From assembly GCF_001601575.1 (NCBI RefSeq), contig NZ_LOHZ01000030.1, positions 44,547 through 108,546 on the forward strand: DNA of 64,000 nucleotides, read 5' to 3'. Every line of letters starts with the position of its first letter. The first letter of the stretch is position 1. Position numbers and translations under genes: made by a program. This document shows, in pieces, positions 35,770 to 44,494 of this stretch. This stretch comes from Thermovenabulum gondwanense (lineage in GTDB: Bacteria > Bacillota > Thermosediminibacteria > Thermosediminibacterales > Thermosediminibacteraceae). The notes under the pieces are model-generated. The model ran no database searches and was not told where the DNA came from. It saw only the letters and a list, made by a program, of their open reading frames with translations.

Positions 35770-36249
35770 TTAACGGTGGTAGGGCTCTTTTTTTATTATC
35801 TTCATCCAGCGGTAAATTTGTTCTAATAAAATAAGCCTCATCATTTGATGAGGAAAGGTAAAATCAGAAAAAGACAAAACCAGATCGGCAGTTTTTTTTA
35901 TTTCCGAGTAAAGGCCAAAGGAACTACCTATTATAAAGGTGAAGTCGGAAATCCCCATAAGCATGAGTTTTTCCATCTTTGACGCCATGGATTCGGAGGT
36001 ATGCCTTTCTCCTTCAACCGCCAGGACTATTTTATAGCTATGGGGCTTTAATGCCTTCAATATTCTTTCCCCTTCTTTTTTTAATAAGGCTTCCCTCTCA
36101 ATAGCGATGGCTTGTGCCGGGGCTTCTTCCTCCATTACCTCAATTGTGTTTATTTTGCAATAGGGCAGGAGCCTTTTTTCATATTCTTTTATTCCTTCCC
36201 TCAGGTATCTTTCCTTCACTTTTCCCACAGCAATGATGTGTACGTTCAA
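35770..36249 (-). CDS. rlmH: 23S rRNA (pseudouridine1915-N3)-methyltransferase
   Basis: This SPOUT-class methyltransferase modifies pseudouridine 1915 in helix 69 of 23S rRNA, using SAM. It has 159 residues, the family length. The SAM-binding knot is visible in DFTFIIGSSFGLYSEIKKTADLVLSFSDFTFPHQMMRLILLEQIYR, with the terminal KKEPYHR signature. The start is TTG at 36249 and overlaps the stop of the molybdopterin oxidoreductase by 4 nt. In Bacillus rlmH also sits just downstream of the wal/htrA genes, so this position is conserved apart from the inserted oxidoreductase. Confidence 0.97.
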   Translation of the reverse strand: MNVHIIAVGKVKERYLREGIKEYEKRLLPYCKINTIEVMEEEAPAQAIAIEREALLKKEGERILKALKPHSYKIVLAVEGERHTSESMASKMEKLMLMGISDFTFIIGSSFGLYSEIKKTADLVLSFSDFTFPHQMMRLILLEQIYRWMKIIKKEPYHR

Positions 36250-38252
36250 TTTTTATCCCCTGCCGTTACCTTTCTTATGTCCGCCCTTTCATCATATAAA
36301 GCGGCGCTGTTTCCCATCTCCGTAATATTTTCCTCAATAATAATATTCGCATTGCCTTCACTTTCCAGCTCCCATCCGGACTCTACCATCAGTATATCCC
36401 TTCTCATGTTTTCCTCGAAAACCGCACGCACCTTTATTTTGCCCTTCTCGTTAAAAACCTCTACTATCTCTCCTTCTAAAATGCCCTTTTCTGCGGCTTC
36501 CTCCGGATGTATAAATACTTTCGGGAAGGGATTAATTTTTTCAATGGTTTTTGCCTGCTGGAATTGAGTATGTATCCTGAACCTGGAGTGCATGGAGATC
36601 AGATAATAGGGATAATCTTTTTCTTTTGCATAGGGTTTAAGATATAAGGGTAACGGAGATTGGCCGTCCCTTTCAGCCCTTTCCGAATAAAATTCAAATT
36701 TGCCGCTGGGTGTCCTGAATTTACCATCCTGCCAGGCTACGTAAGGAGCAAAAGGATGCCTTACGAATCCCCTTTCCTTCAACTCCGCAAAACTCAAGCC
36801 TATACCCTGCAAGGGTTTCACAGCCCATTCTAATAAGTTTTCTTTTGTTAAACCATAGAAAGGTCTGAGGTTCAGCCTTTTTGCCAGTTCCAGGAAAATT
36901 TCCTCATCGGATCTTACTTCGAAAATGGGGTTTATGACCTTAGGGCAGTAATAGATATAAGGACTCCAGGAGTTTACCTTAACGTTTTCTTCCTCAAAAA
37001 AGGTGGTGCAGGGAAGGATGATGTCCGCTTGTTTTGCCGTATCGGTCATAAAAAGGTCAATTACTACAACGGTATCGATGCTTTCAAGGGCTTCTTTCAT
37101 TAATTTCACATTGGGGGTATTCGCCATAACGTTAGCCCTGTTTATTAGTGCAAATTTTATGGGAGGGTCCTGTGACTTTAATATGTCCCTTGCCAGGGCG
37201 GTTTTATTAAAATGCCGCTTAAACCTTACCTCTTCCTCGAATAGTATATTGGAAAACATGTTCCAAAAAATATCGCTTCCGTAGGATACACCTGCTCCAT
37301 TTTTGCCAATGTTACCGGTCAGGGCTGAAAGCGCATCTATTGCCCTTACGGTGTTTCCCCCACCCCTGTACCTTTGAAGGCCGTATCCCAGCAGGGTGGT
37401 TACGGGTTTATTAATGGAATAATAGTTTGCAAGCTCCACAATTTGTTCTTTCGGCAAACCGCAAATCTCTTGCACCGCCGAAAGGGTGTAATCCTTTAAA
37501 ATTTCTTTAAATTCCTCAAAGCCGTAGCAGAACTTATTTACGTATTCATCGTCAAAGAGGTTTTTTTCCACCAGGAAGGCGCAGGCTCCCAGGGCCAAAG
37601 CGGAATCGGTGCCGGGCTTTGGCCTAATTATAAGGCTTGCCATTTTTTCAAGGCCGGTATAAAAGGGATTTACTATAACGAGCTTTGCTCCCTTTTCAAT
37701 CGCCCTTTTAATGAAATAAAAAGCATTGGGCTGGGTAGAAAGGATATTCCTCCCCCATAGAACCAGGGTTTTTGCGTTTTCAATTTCCGTAAGGTCGTTT
37801 TCAGAAAGCCCCCCAAAATCGTATTTTTGTGCAGCTATGCCCGCGCCCCAGCAGAGGGACCCCTCGGTTACTGTAACCCCTCCAAGAGCGTTAAAAAAGC
37901 CCCTGTCTATATTTTTCGTAAGGGCTTCGGAGCCTCCCGAAGACTCGTGAAGAATTGCAAGACTCCCGTATTTTTCAATAACCTTTTGCATTCTGTTACA
38001 TATTTCATCCAGGGCATAATCCCAGGAGGCTTCTTTAAATTCCTCCCCCATTTTTATCAGGGGTTTTTTCAGCCTTTTTTCGCTGTAGACGATTTCCGGG
38101 TAACTTTTTGCTTTAATGCAGGTAAAACCCCTCGTCCAGGGGTGGTCTTCGTCCCCCCGTACCTTAACAAGCCTCCCCGATTCATCTACGATTGCCCTCA
38201 GAGCGCAGCCTCCCAGGCAGTCCCTCGGACATGCCGTCCTGTAAACCTTCAT
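36246..38252 (-). CDS. Molybdopterin-dependent oxidoreductase (DMSO reductase family)
   Basis: This is a 668-residue cytoplasmic catalytic subunit. The N-terminal [4Fe-4S] ligands are Cys8, Cys12, Cys16 and Cys45 (CPRDCLGGC... FTCIKAK). The Mo-bis-PGD domains follow, with Cys134 in GSLCWGAG as the likely metal ligand. The C-terminal cofactor-binding domain begins near PYYLISMHSRFRIHTQ. It has no Tat signal and no partner ferredoxin or membrane subunit beside it, so the electron carrier is unknown. The substrate cannot be inferred. AGGAGAGGAG precedes the ATG. The 4 nt overlap with rlmH indicates one transcript, although the functions are unrelated. Confidence 0.9.
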   Translation of the reverse strand: MKVYRTACPRDCLGGCALRAIVDESGRLVKVRGDEDHPWTRGFTCIKAKSYPEIVYSEKRLKKPLIKMGEEFKEASWDYALDEICNRMQKVIEKYGSLAILHESSGGSEALTKNIDRGFFNALGGVTVTEGSLCWGAGIAAQKYDFGGLSENDLTEIENAKTLVLWGRNILSTQPNAFYFIKRAIEKGAKLVIVNPFYTGLEKMASLIIRPKPGTDSALALGACAFLVEKNLFDDEYVNKFCYGFEEFKEILKDYTLSAVQEICGLPKEQIVELANYYSINKPVTTLLGYGLQRYRGGGNTVRAIDALSALTGNIGKNGAGVSYGSDIFWNMFSNILFEEEVRFKRHFNKTALARDILKSQDPPIKFALINRANVMANTPNVKLMKEALESIDTVVVIDLFMTDTAKQADIILPCTTFFEEENVKVNSWSPYIYYCPKVINPIFEVRSDEEIFLELAKRLNLRPFYGLTKENLLEWAVKPLQGIGLSFAELKERGFVRHPFAPYVAWQDGKFRTPSGKFEFYSERAERDGQSPLPLYLKPYAKEKDYPYYLISMHSRFRIHTQFQQAKTIEKINPFPKVFIHPEEAAEKGILEGEIVEVFNEKGKIKVRAVFEENMRRDILMVESGWELESEGNANIIIEENITEMGNSAALYDERADIRKVTAGDKN

Positions 38253-38299
38253 CGTATTCTCCTCTCCTAAAAGTATTTAAACCTGTAAGCTCAAATCCT

Positions 38300-39364
38300 T
38301 TATTGAGGTTCTCTTCCTATTAAAATTGACACCGACATTTTTTGTTTTCCCCTCAGCAATTCCACCTCGGCAGTCTGTCCGGGTCCTAAAGCGTATAGCA
38401 TTTTTCTTAAATGTGAAACTTTCGTAAGTTTTTCTCCATTTATACTTAATACTATATCCCCGGGCCTTATTCCTGCTTCCTGCGCAGGGCTGTTTTCATG
38501 CACCTTGATTACAAATATGCCTCCATCTACCGGCACCTCTATGTTAAAAAGCCTTGCCATTTCCCTGTCTATACCCTCAATGCCGATGTAGGGCTTTTCA
38601 AATCTGCCCGTTTCCTGTATTTTTTTAATTATTGGTTTTGCCAAATTAATGGGTATTGCAAAGCCTATAGCCTCGGCTTCCGTAGCCTTAACCGTATTTA
38701 TCCCTATAACTTCTCCCTTACCGTTTAAAAGAGGCCCTCCGCTGTTGCCGGGGTTTATTGAAGCATCGGTTTGAATCAAATCCTGAATAAGGGTCATGCT
38801 CCTTTTTGTGCCCACCGCTATGGTTCGGTTCAATGCGCTGATTATACCCGCCGTTACGGTTCTTTGAAGGGTAAGACCAAGGGGGTTTCCTATGGCTACA
38901 GCCCTGTCCCCCACCACCACCTTGTCCGAATCTCCGAGCTTTGCAGCGGTTAAATTGTCTCCGTCGATTTTGATTACCGCCAAATCCAGTTCCCCGTCCT
39001 CATAGATTTTGTTCGCTTTAAATTTTCTCCCATCGTACAGGTAAACCGTGATGCTGTTCGATCCCGTCACCACATGAGCATTGGTAAGTATATAGCCCCT
39101 TTCGTCCACCAGTATTCCCGAACCTATAGACTGGCTTTCCACCTTCCTGAAAAAGAAATCATAATCTATATAGGTGGTTACAACACCCACTACGGCCGGA
39201 GTGATTTCTCTTGCTATATCCGGGATCGGCATATCTTTGTCGGAAAAAGTCTGAGTCCTGGCAGGTGGTTCGAAAGATTTTTGCCTTTCCCCGTAGATTA
39301 TCTTGGTTGTAACAAAGGTAGAGGAAACCGCTCCTATTAATGCACTTATCAGGATTATAGCCAC
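38300..39364 (-). CDS. htrA: HtrA/DegP-like serine protease with PDZ domain
   Basis: This is a membrane-anchored protease for misfolded exported proteins. It has 354 residues with an N-terminal signal-anchor helix (about 1-20), a trypsin-like domain (about 50-240) with the triad His in LTNAHVVTG, Asp in GELDLAVIKID and Ser in NPGNSGGPLL, and one C-terminal PDZ domain (about 255-345, with GIRPGDIVLSINGEKL). It is the HtrA/YyxA member that ends the wal cluster in many Firmicutes. The reported GTG start lacks a ribosome binding site; GAGGAGGGG lies about 30 nt further up, in the same frame only with a GTA codon, so the true start is uncertain. Confidence 0.92.
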   Translation of the reverse strand: MAIILISALIGAVSSTFVTTKIIYGERQKSFEPPARTQTFSDKDMPIPDIAREITPAVVGVVTTYIDYDFFFRKVESQSIGSGILVDERGYILTNAHVVTGSNSITVYLYDGRKFKANKIYEDGELDLAVIKIDGDNLTAAKLGDSDKVVVGDRAVAIGNPLGLTLQRTVTAGIISALNRTIAVGTKRSMTLIQDLIQTDASINPGNSGGPLLNGKGEVIGINTVKATEAEAIGFAIPINLAKPIIKKIQETGRFEKPYIGIEGIDREMARLFNIEVPVDGGIFVIKVHENSPAQEAGIRPGDIVLSINGEKLTKVSHLRKMLYALGPGQTAEVELLRGKQKMSVSILIGREPQ

Positions 39365-39411
39365 AAGGGTTTTTGCATTTTTTACCGTACGTACCCCTCC
39401 TCAAAAAACTT

Positions 39412-40542
39412 TCATGTGGTTTTTTCCTTTATTTCGATAAGTTCGTATTCCCTGCTTCCAAGGCCGAGTTCAAAGGCTGCATCAATTTGAAGCTGGGCAT
39501 CCTTTCCCGTAACTTTCTTTAAAATATTTTCCCCCTTTTTGACGCTTTTATCCGATGCTTTAGACTGAGGGAGGGGATCCGCACCGTTAATTAAATCCAG
39601 CGAGGCCTGTTCCACCGCTACAATGTCGAAGGAAACCAGTACACCCTGATCCTGTATAAGCGGAGTATCGGCCATGGGCATACAATCGCATTCGGGCTGA
39701 ACTTCGGTAATAAAATTAACGTAGAGTATCCTTCCTTTTTCAAAGGTGGAGATTACCGCATAGGCGGCTTCGGCAAGCCCTTTTTGAAAGGTTTCCTCAT
39801 CTATAGGCACCTCTAAGGCTTTTTCTTTGCAAACCCTCGCGCACCGGGCACATTTTACACATATGCTTTTATCTATAATGAGATCATCGCCCTCAAACCT
39901 TATAGCCTTATGGGGACAGACATTTATACAGCTAAAACATTTAATGCACTTTTCCTTAAGCCAGATCAAATGCTTGTTTTCATAAAAATGAATCCTTCCC
40001 CTTTCGCCCCTGCCGCAGTGATCCTTACAGCTTATACCTCCCATACCCAGATTTTTTATAGCTCCTCCGTAGCCGGAGCCGATATGTCCTTTACAGTGGG
40101 ACACCACTATCATGGCAGGGGCATAATAAATGGCAGAAGCTACGCCCACATCTTTTAATATGGGACCGGATTTTACCCTTATTTGATCCCTGCCGAAAAT
40201 TCCGTCCGCAAGGATTACCGGAGCCCCTACCGAGAGGTGGTTTATCCCCTCCATATTGGCTACTTCAAGATACTCCAGGCCCGGTATCCTCACCGTGTCG
40301 GTAACAAAGGGTTTGCCGCCTGCCGTTTTTACTTTTTCCACAATTTTTCTCAGGAACACAGGCCTTACTATTCTATGGGCACCGTAGGACCCGAAGTGGG
40401 TTTTAATGGCTACGTAGTCGTCCTTGTTAATAAACGAGGCAAAGTCTATCCTGTTCAAAATTTCCTCGAATTTTGCCACGAAGCTGTACCTGTAATCGTA
40501 CTCCTTTGCCCGGGCATCGGCAAAATAGACCACACTTTTCAA
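39412..40542 (-). CDS. DUF362 protein with two [4Fe-4S] ferredoxin motifs
   Basis: This is a 376-residue iron-sulfur protein. Residues about 25-180 form the DUF362 domain (YVAIKTHFGSYGAHRIVRP, SHCKGHIGSGYGGAIKNLGMG). Two ferredoxin motifs follow at about 197-245 (CIKCFSCINVCP and CVKCARCARVCK). Function is not established for the family; the clusters imply an electron-transfer or redox enzyme role in the cytoplasm. The start is TTG with AAGGGGGG upstream. It lies 28 nt after larA and just before htrA, in the place where Bacillus has walJ. Confidence 0.85.
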   Translation of the reverse strand: MKSVVYFADARAKEYDYRYSFVAKFEEILNRIDFASFINKDDYVAIKTHFGSYGAHRIVRPVFLRKIVEKVKTAGGKPFVTDTVRIPGLEYLEVANMEGINHLSVGAPVILADGIFGRDQIRVKSGPILKDVGVASAIYYAPAMIVVSHCKGHIGSGYGGAIKNLGMGGISCKDHCGRGERGRIHFYENKHLIWLKEKCIKCFSCINVCPHKAIRFEGDDLIIDKSICVKCARCARVCKEKALEVPIDEETFQKGLAEAAYAVISTFEKGRILYVNFITEVQPECDCMPMADTPLIQDQGVLVSFDIVAVEQASLDLINGADPLPQSKASDKSVKKGENILKKVTGKDAQLQIDAAFELGLGSREYELIEIKEKTT

Positions 40543-40570
40543 AAAAATCCCCCCTTATAATCGCAATATT

Positions 40571-41887
40571 TTATTTCCCGGGAAATATTTCATCATTATT
40601 TTCCAAAAAGGGAACAATTGTCGAAGCATGGGGTACAACATAGGCTTTAAAATCGGACTTAAAATTTTTATATAAATAATTAACCGCATCGTTCAAATCG
40701 TGAGCGGGTATCATGCCCATCTCCCTGACCAGTTTTTCTTCCATTGATGAAACCAAAATGATATTTATCTTTTCAAGCCCCAGGGTGAGGATGTAACCTA
40801 CCGCCCTCGCTATGCTGAAATCTTCCCTCAGGGCTTGCTCTCTTTCTTTCCTGTTACCGTAGCGGATTATAATTTCGTAAAATCCCTCATGGCCTATCCC
40901 ATCGGGGCATTCCGCCGATAATACTATATAACCTCCATCTTTTGCCGCATTCAGCCAGTTTTCCACAGCTTTCGTTGCCTGATAAAAGTCGATGTCCTTT
41001 GGAAATCCGCCGCAGGAAAGGAACAAAACATCCGCTTTAGTTTGAACCCTTGCGCTGAAAAGGGATTCCGCCAGGCCGCACCCTTCATAAAACGCCTCCT
41101 TACAGTCACCGGCAACCACCTTTACCAGATTGCCCCCATCGTCCAAAATGACGTTTATTACAAAATCGGGTTTCACCCTGTCGCAGATCTCCTCTAAATC
41201 CTCCGCCATGGGATTGCCTTTTATCCTGCCATGGCCTACGCCGGGGTGTATGCCCCCTTTTTCTTCGTCAGGATTCAACATGAGCTTGTGGTTTATCTGT
41301 ATTGTTTTGTAGCCCGATACCCCCGGGCATATACTTTTTCTTCCCCCGCTGAATCCAGCCATAAAATGATAGCTGATGGCTCCGGTTAATATTATGAAAT
41401 CGGCATCGAATACCCTCTTATTTATGTATATTTCCGTACCCCTGGAAGTCCTGCCCAAGTACGCCAGATTCCTTTCATCCCGGGCATCGTGGTCTATTAT
41501 TTTTACCCTGCCGTAAGCGCTTTTGAAAAGCGCCCTAAGCTCTTTTTCTTCGTGCTTTCTGTGGGTTCCCGTGGCGGTGATAATTGTAATATTTTCATCG
41601 GGGATTCCAGCCTCGTTCAGTTCGTCCAGCAAAAGGGGAACCACCACATCATTTTTCGCCACCCGGGTGATATCGCTGGCGATAATAACAACCCTCATCC
41701 CTTCTTTCACCATTGCTTTCAGGGGTTTTGATTTTATCGGAGATTTCAGGGCTTTTTTTATCTCTTCTTCCTCGTTCGGGATAATATCGAATTTTTTGCC
41801 CTCAATCACTCCCAGAATATTTTCTTCTTCAATCTCAAATTCCATTGTCTTTCTACCATAAGGTAAACTAACCACCCTTTTGCCCAT
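40571..41887 (-). CDS. larA: LarA-family nickel-pincer racemase
   Basis: This is a 438-residue member of the lactate racemase LarA family, which uses a nickel-pincer nucleotide tethered to a lysine. Expected motifs are present: TATGTHRKH (catalytic histidine region), the SYHFMAGFSGGRKSICPGVSG segment containing the second histidine and the tethering lysine, and FLSCGGFPKDIDFYQ in the C-terminal domain. LarA homologues act on many 2-hydroxy acids, so lactate is not assured. The cofactor-making genes larB, larC and larE are not in the window. The ATG has AAAGGAGAG upstream. It is probably co-transcribed with the DUF362 gene. Confidence 0.88.
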   Translation of the reverse strand: MGKRVVSLPYGRKTMEFEIEEENILGVIEGKKFDIIPNEEEEIKKALKSPIKSKPLKAMVKEGMRVVIIASDITRVAKNDVVVPLLLDELNEAGIPDENITIITATGTHRKHEEKELRALFKSAYGRVKIIDHDARDERNLAYLGRTSRGTEIYINKRVFDADFIILTGAISYHFMAGFSGGRKSICPGVSGYKTIQINHKLMLNPDEEKGGIHPGVGHGRIKGNPMAEDLEEICDRVKPDFVINVILDDGGNLVKVVAGDCKEAFYEGCGLAESLFSARVQTKADVLFLSCGGFPKDIDFYQATKAVENWLNAAKDGGYIVLSAECPDGIGHEGFYEIIIRYGNRKEREQALREDFSIARAVGYILTLGLEKINIILVSSMEEKLVREMGMIPAHDLNDAVNYLYKNFKSDFKAYVVPHASTIVPFLENNDEIFPGK

Positions 41888-41951
41888 AAAAACTCTCCTT
41901 TAGTTTTTTATATTTTCTATTATTATATTAAAAAATTAAAAAAAGGCAAAA

Positions 41952-41972
41952 TAAAAAAGCACCCTTCGGTGC
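41952..41972 (-). terminator. Intrinsic terminator at the end of the wal operon
   Basis: The hairpin GCACCGAAGGGTGC is followed by six T on the minus strand, directly downstream of yycI. It separates larA and downstream genes from the wal genes. Confidence 0.8.
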
Positions 41973-41981
41973 AAAAATTTT

Positions 41982-42713
41982 TTATTCCCGCTCCCCCGTA
42001 AATGCGTTTATGTAGAAAACTTCGCCATCATCCAGTTCCACCCTCCATACCGGAGGAATCTGCCATTTTTCGCCATTCACCGGTTTTGAAAAATATCCCT
42101 CTTTTATGCTGGTTACAAATATCGGTTTATCCCTTCCCTTCAGTTCCGCCACCTTCAGCAGGGCTACAACGGGTAAAACGACTTCCCTTTTTTTGCCTTT
42201 AAATCCTTCTATTTTCAACCAGTTTTTTTCTACTAATATCCTGCCATCCGCCCTTATCCTCACTTTAATATAGCTGTTGTAAATGGGTATATCCCTGTAC
42301 ACCTGCAGAAAATCCACCCGGTATTCTTTAAGTTCCCTGTCGAATTCCTGCTTGAAAAACCGTGCATCGGAAGGCATACCTACCTTTTCCTGGACGAAGT
42401 TCCGGGCTATTTTCCTTACCTCAGCTGCATCCATATTCCAGAAACCCCGTTCTACTTCGCGGCTGTAACCCTCCATCATTATATTTTCCCGGGGCTCTAC
42501 CTCCAGCCACCAGGCATCCTGCCCTTTAGAGGGAAGGCTTCCTTTTACGGAAATCCCCTTTTCTTTAAGAAGATTCATTACCTCCAAAGACGTGTTAAAA
42601 CCCGAAATCCTTTCATTTATGACATCCCTCATATAAAGGTTTGCCGCCATAAAAAGATTCACCAAAAAAAAGGAGACTGCAAGTATCGTTATGGCTTTTT
42701 TCCAGTCCATCAA
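41982..42713 (-). CDS. yycI: YycI-like regulator of the WalRK system
   Basis: This is a 243-residue protein with one N-terminal transmembrane helix (about 7-27) and an extracellular YycI/PepSY-like domain (VYRDIPIYNSYIKVRIRADGRI and WRVELDDGEVFYINAFTGE). In Bacillus YycH and YycI form a heterodimer that restrains WalK at the membrane. The start (TTG at 42713, or the next codon ATG) overlaps the end of yycH, and a terminator follows directly. The name rests on order and domain type; sequence similarity to Bacillus YycI is modest. Confidence 0.85.
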   Translation of the reverse strand: MMDWKKAITILAVSFFLVNLFMAANLYMRDVINERISGFNTSLEVMNLLKEKGISVKGSLPSKGQDAWWLEVEPRENIMMEGYSREVERGFWNMDAAEVRKIARNFVQEKVGMPSDARFFKQEFDRELKEYRVDFLQVYRDIPIYNSYIKVRIRADGRILVEKNWLKIEGFKGKKREVVLPVVALLKVAELKGRDKPIFVTSIKEGYFSKPVNGEKWQIPPVWRVELDDGEVFYINAFTGERE

Positions 42714-44008
42714 ACATCATCTCCGGAGGGCGTTAGCGTTATTTCCGAGGCGTTTCTCGCATCTACATAAAATTCCCCTTTGTCAGTTTTTATAACCCAT
42801 ACGGGCAAGTAAAAACCGTCCTTTTCCACATAAGCCAAATACAGGTCGTATATTTCCTTTATTTTTTTTGTACCAACTGCCATGTCAATGGCTTTAATGG
42901 GCGAAACCGCGGTTATCCTTTCTTCGATCTTTTCTCCTTCCTTAAGCCATCTATAGTAGTAGGTTACCTGATTATCCTCCACCGTTACCACAAGGTAATC
43001 CTTAGATTTTATCAAGGGTAAGCCGTTCAGCCTTTCTCGAAATACAAAGGTGAATGACTGGTTGTTTATCTTATAAGAGCTGAGGTAGGCACTTTTGGGA
43101 AATCCCCCGTGGGAGGCAATGAAATTAGCCGCATTGGTGAGGGAATCCTTAAAATTTCCTTTAGTTTTCTGTTCTTTGAAAAGAGGCCTTGTAAATTCAA
43201 GACCGCCCTTTGGGAATATTCTCAGCCCTCTCGTGCCATCGGTGAAAATTATAGCCCCATCCTTTTCTTCTATTTTTCTTGCCAGGGTAAAATCCGGAAA
43301 AAACTTTGGTGCTATGTTTTGCAGGTTATTTTTAGCAGATTTTACGGAGTAAACGGGTAACTGAAGATTATCCAGGGGAATGTAAATGTCCTTAGATATT
43401 TTAATATAAAGGTTTGTCTTTGGAAGAAGGGTATACAGAGGGGTTTTAGCCTCTTTAATCCTTGTAACAATGGAGGTAAATTCCCCGTATTCCTTTGTAC
43501 TGCCTATTTTAAATAATTCTCCCGATTCCCCTTTTAAAAACACCGAAAGGCCATCCTCTTCCGCCAGCACCACCGAAACTATCCTCTGGTCTTCTTTCAG
43601 TACCGGTGTGTCCACATTTAAGTTCAACAGGGTCTTTAAAAGAGAATAAGGGAGGGAGCTGTCAAATACAAATTCGATTCCTCTTTTTTGTAGAGATTTA
43701 TCGGTATTCGCAGTGCCGGTTACGCTAACCGAAGAATTTATTTTACTGGTAAAGGATTTTAAATACCCCCATGTTTCTTCAAAATAGGGGTTTTCCTGAT
43801 TTAACACCGTATGTGTATTCTGGCCAAAGCTCACAATTACCTGAGAAGGTTTTAAAAACTCTTCTAAGTCTACAGGCCTGTTTTCAATGAGTTCAAAGCT
43901 TTTTTTGACAGGGCCGCTGGATATTTGCGACCAGGTCATATAAGAAAGAAAAAGGCTGGTGCATACAAGAAGAAGGAGAACGAGGAAATTAAATCCGTCT
44001 TTCTTCAC
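42710..44008 (-). CDS. yycH: YycH-like regulator of the WalRK system
   Basis: This is a 432-residue protein with one N-terminal transmembrane helix (about 8-28) and a long extracellular region of three subdomains. The last (about 290-425, GGFPKSAYLSSYKINNQSFTFVFRERLNGLPL... FYVDARNASEITL) resembles the YycI fold, as in Bacillus YycH. It is expected to partner YycI in controlling WalK. The start is GTG with AAGGCGGTG upstream. It is coupled to yycI by a 4 nt overlap and follows a short secreted protein by 13 nt. Confidence 0.87.
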   Translation of the reverse strand: MKKDGFNFLVLLLLVCTSLFLSYMTWSQISSGPVKKSFELIENRPVDLEEFLKPSQVIVSFGQNTHTVLNQENPYFEETWGYLKSFTSKINSSVSVTGTANTDKSLQKRGIEFVFDSSLPYSLLKTLLNLNVDTPVLKEDQRIVSVVLAEEDGLSVFLKGESGELFKIGSTKEYGEFTSIVTRIKEAKTPLYTLLPKTNLYIKISKDIYIPLDNLQLPVYSVKSAKNNLQNIAPKFFPDFTLARKIEEKDGAIIFTDGTRGLRIFPKGGLEFTRPLFKEQKTKGNFKDSLTNAANFIASHGGFPKSAYLSSYKINNQSFTFVFRERLNGLPLIKSKDYLVVTVEDNQVTYYYRWLKEGEKIEERITAVSPIKAIDMAVGTKKIKEIYDLYLAYVEKDGFYLPVWVIKTDKGEFYVDARNASEITLTPSGDDV

Positions 44009-44021
44009 ATAAGCACCGCCT

Positions 44022-44411
44022 TTATTTTAAAATAAGTATTGCTTTTATCAATTGTAAAATACTGGTACTCATCTGATCTTCGTTAATTAGCAGGATCTTT
44101 TTTGTAAAGGTTTTGGTGATTCCCGAGGGGAAGGTAACCTTAAAGCTAATCCTGTTGACCCCTTCCGTTAGCTCTAACTGAGTAGCAAAAATGCCCGATG
44201 CACCAACCGTAATTTCATCCTTCTTTTCCCCATTCAGGAAAACTACGATAACCGAGTCGGGCTCCGTTTGTCCGGAGATTGGTAAAACTTTTTCCGATGT
44301 AGAATCCTTTTCGGGCTTAAAAATTATGAAATTTTCTTCGGCCGATGCAAGAGTGGTAAACAAAAACAACATCATCAGCACCAAAATTAGAGCGATCCCG
44401 ATTCTCTTCAT
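44022..44411 (-). CDS. Small secreted Ig-like protein inside the wal operon
   Basis: This is a 129-residue protein with a signal peptide (hydrophobic core about 4-20, cleavage near ASAEE). One beta-sandwich domain (about 30-105) reads IISGQ-type: KVLPISGQTEPDSVIVVFLNGEKKDEITVGASGIF. This is the pattern of Ig-like domains near wall-binding proteins. The C-terminal 20 residues (STSILQLIKAILILK) are hydrophobic and could insert in the membrane. It lies between walK and yycH, where Bacillus has no gene. The start ATG at 44409-44411 has AAAGGGTG upstream. Its function is unknown; a sensor or accessory role for WalK is possible. Confidence 0.75.
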   Translation of the reverse strand: MKRIGIALILVLMMLFLFTTLASAEENFIIFKPEKDSTSEKVLPISGQTEPDSVIVVFLNGEKKDEITVGASGIFATQLELTEGVNRISFKVTFPSGITKTFTKKILLINEDQMSTSILQLIKAILILK

Positions 44412-44494
44412 AAAAAACACCCTTTTATATATATTTCTACTATTAGTTTAATCTATTTTTATTACATTTATATTACACGCAAATTAATTTTAAA

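Noticed and set aside
39159..39404. Alternative 81-codon frame across the htrA start
   Set aside because: It has a better-placed ribosome binding site but basic, low-conservation composition. The htrA frame carries the membrane anchor. Kept only as a hint of a start-site problem.
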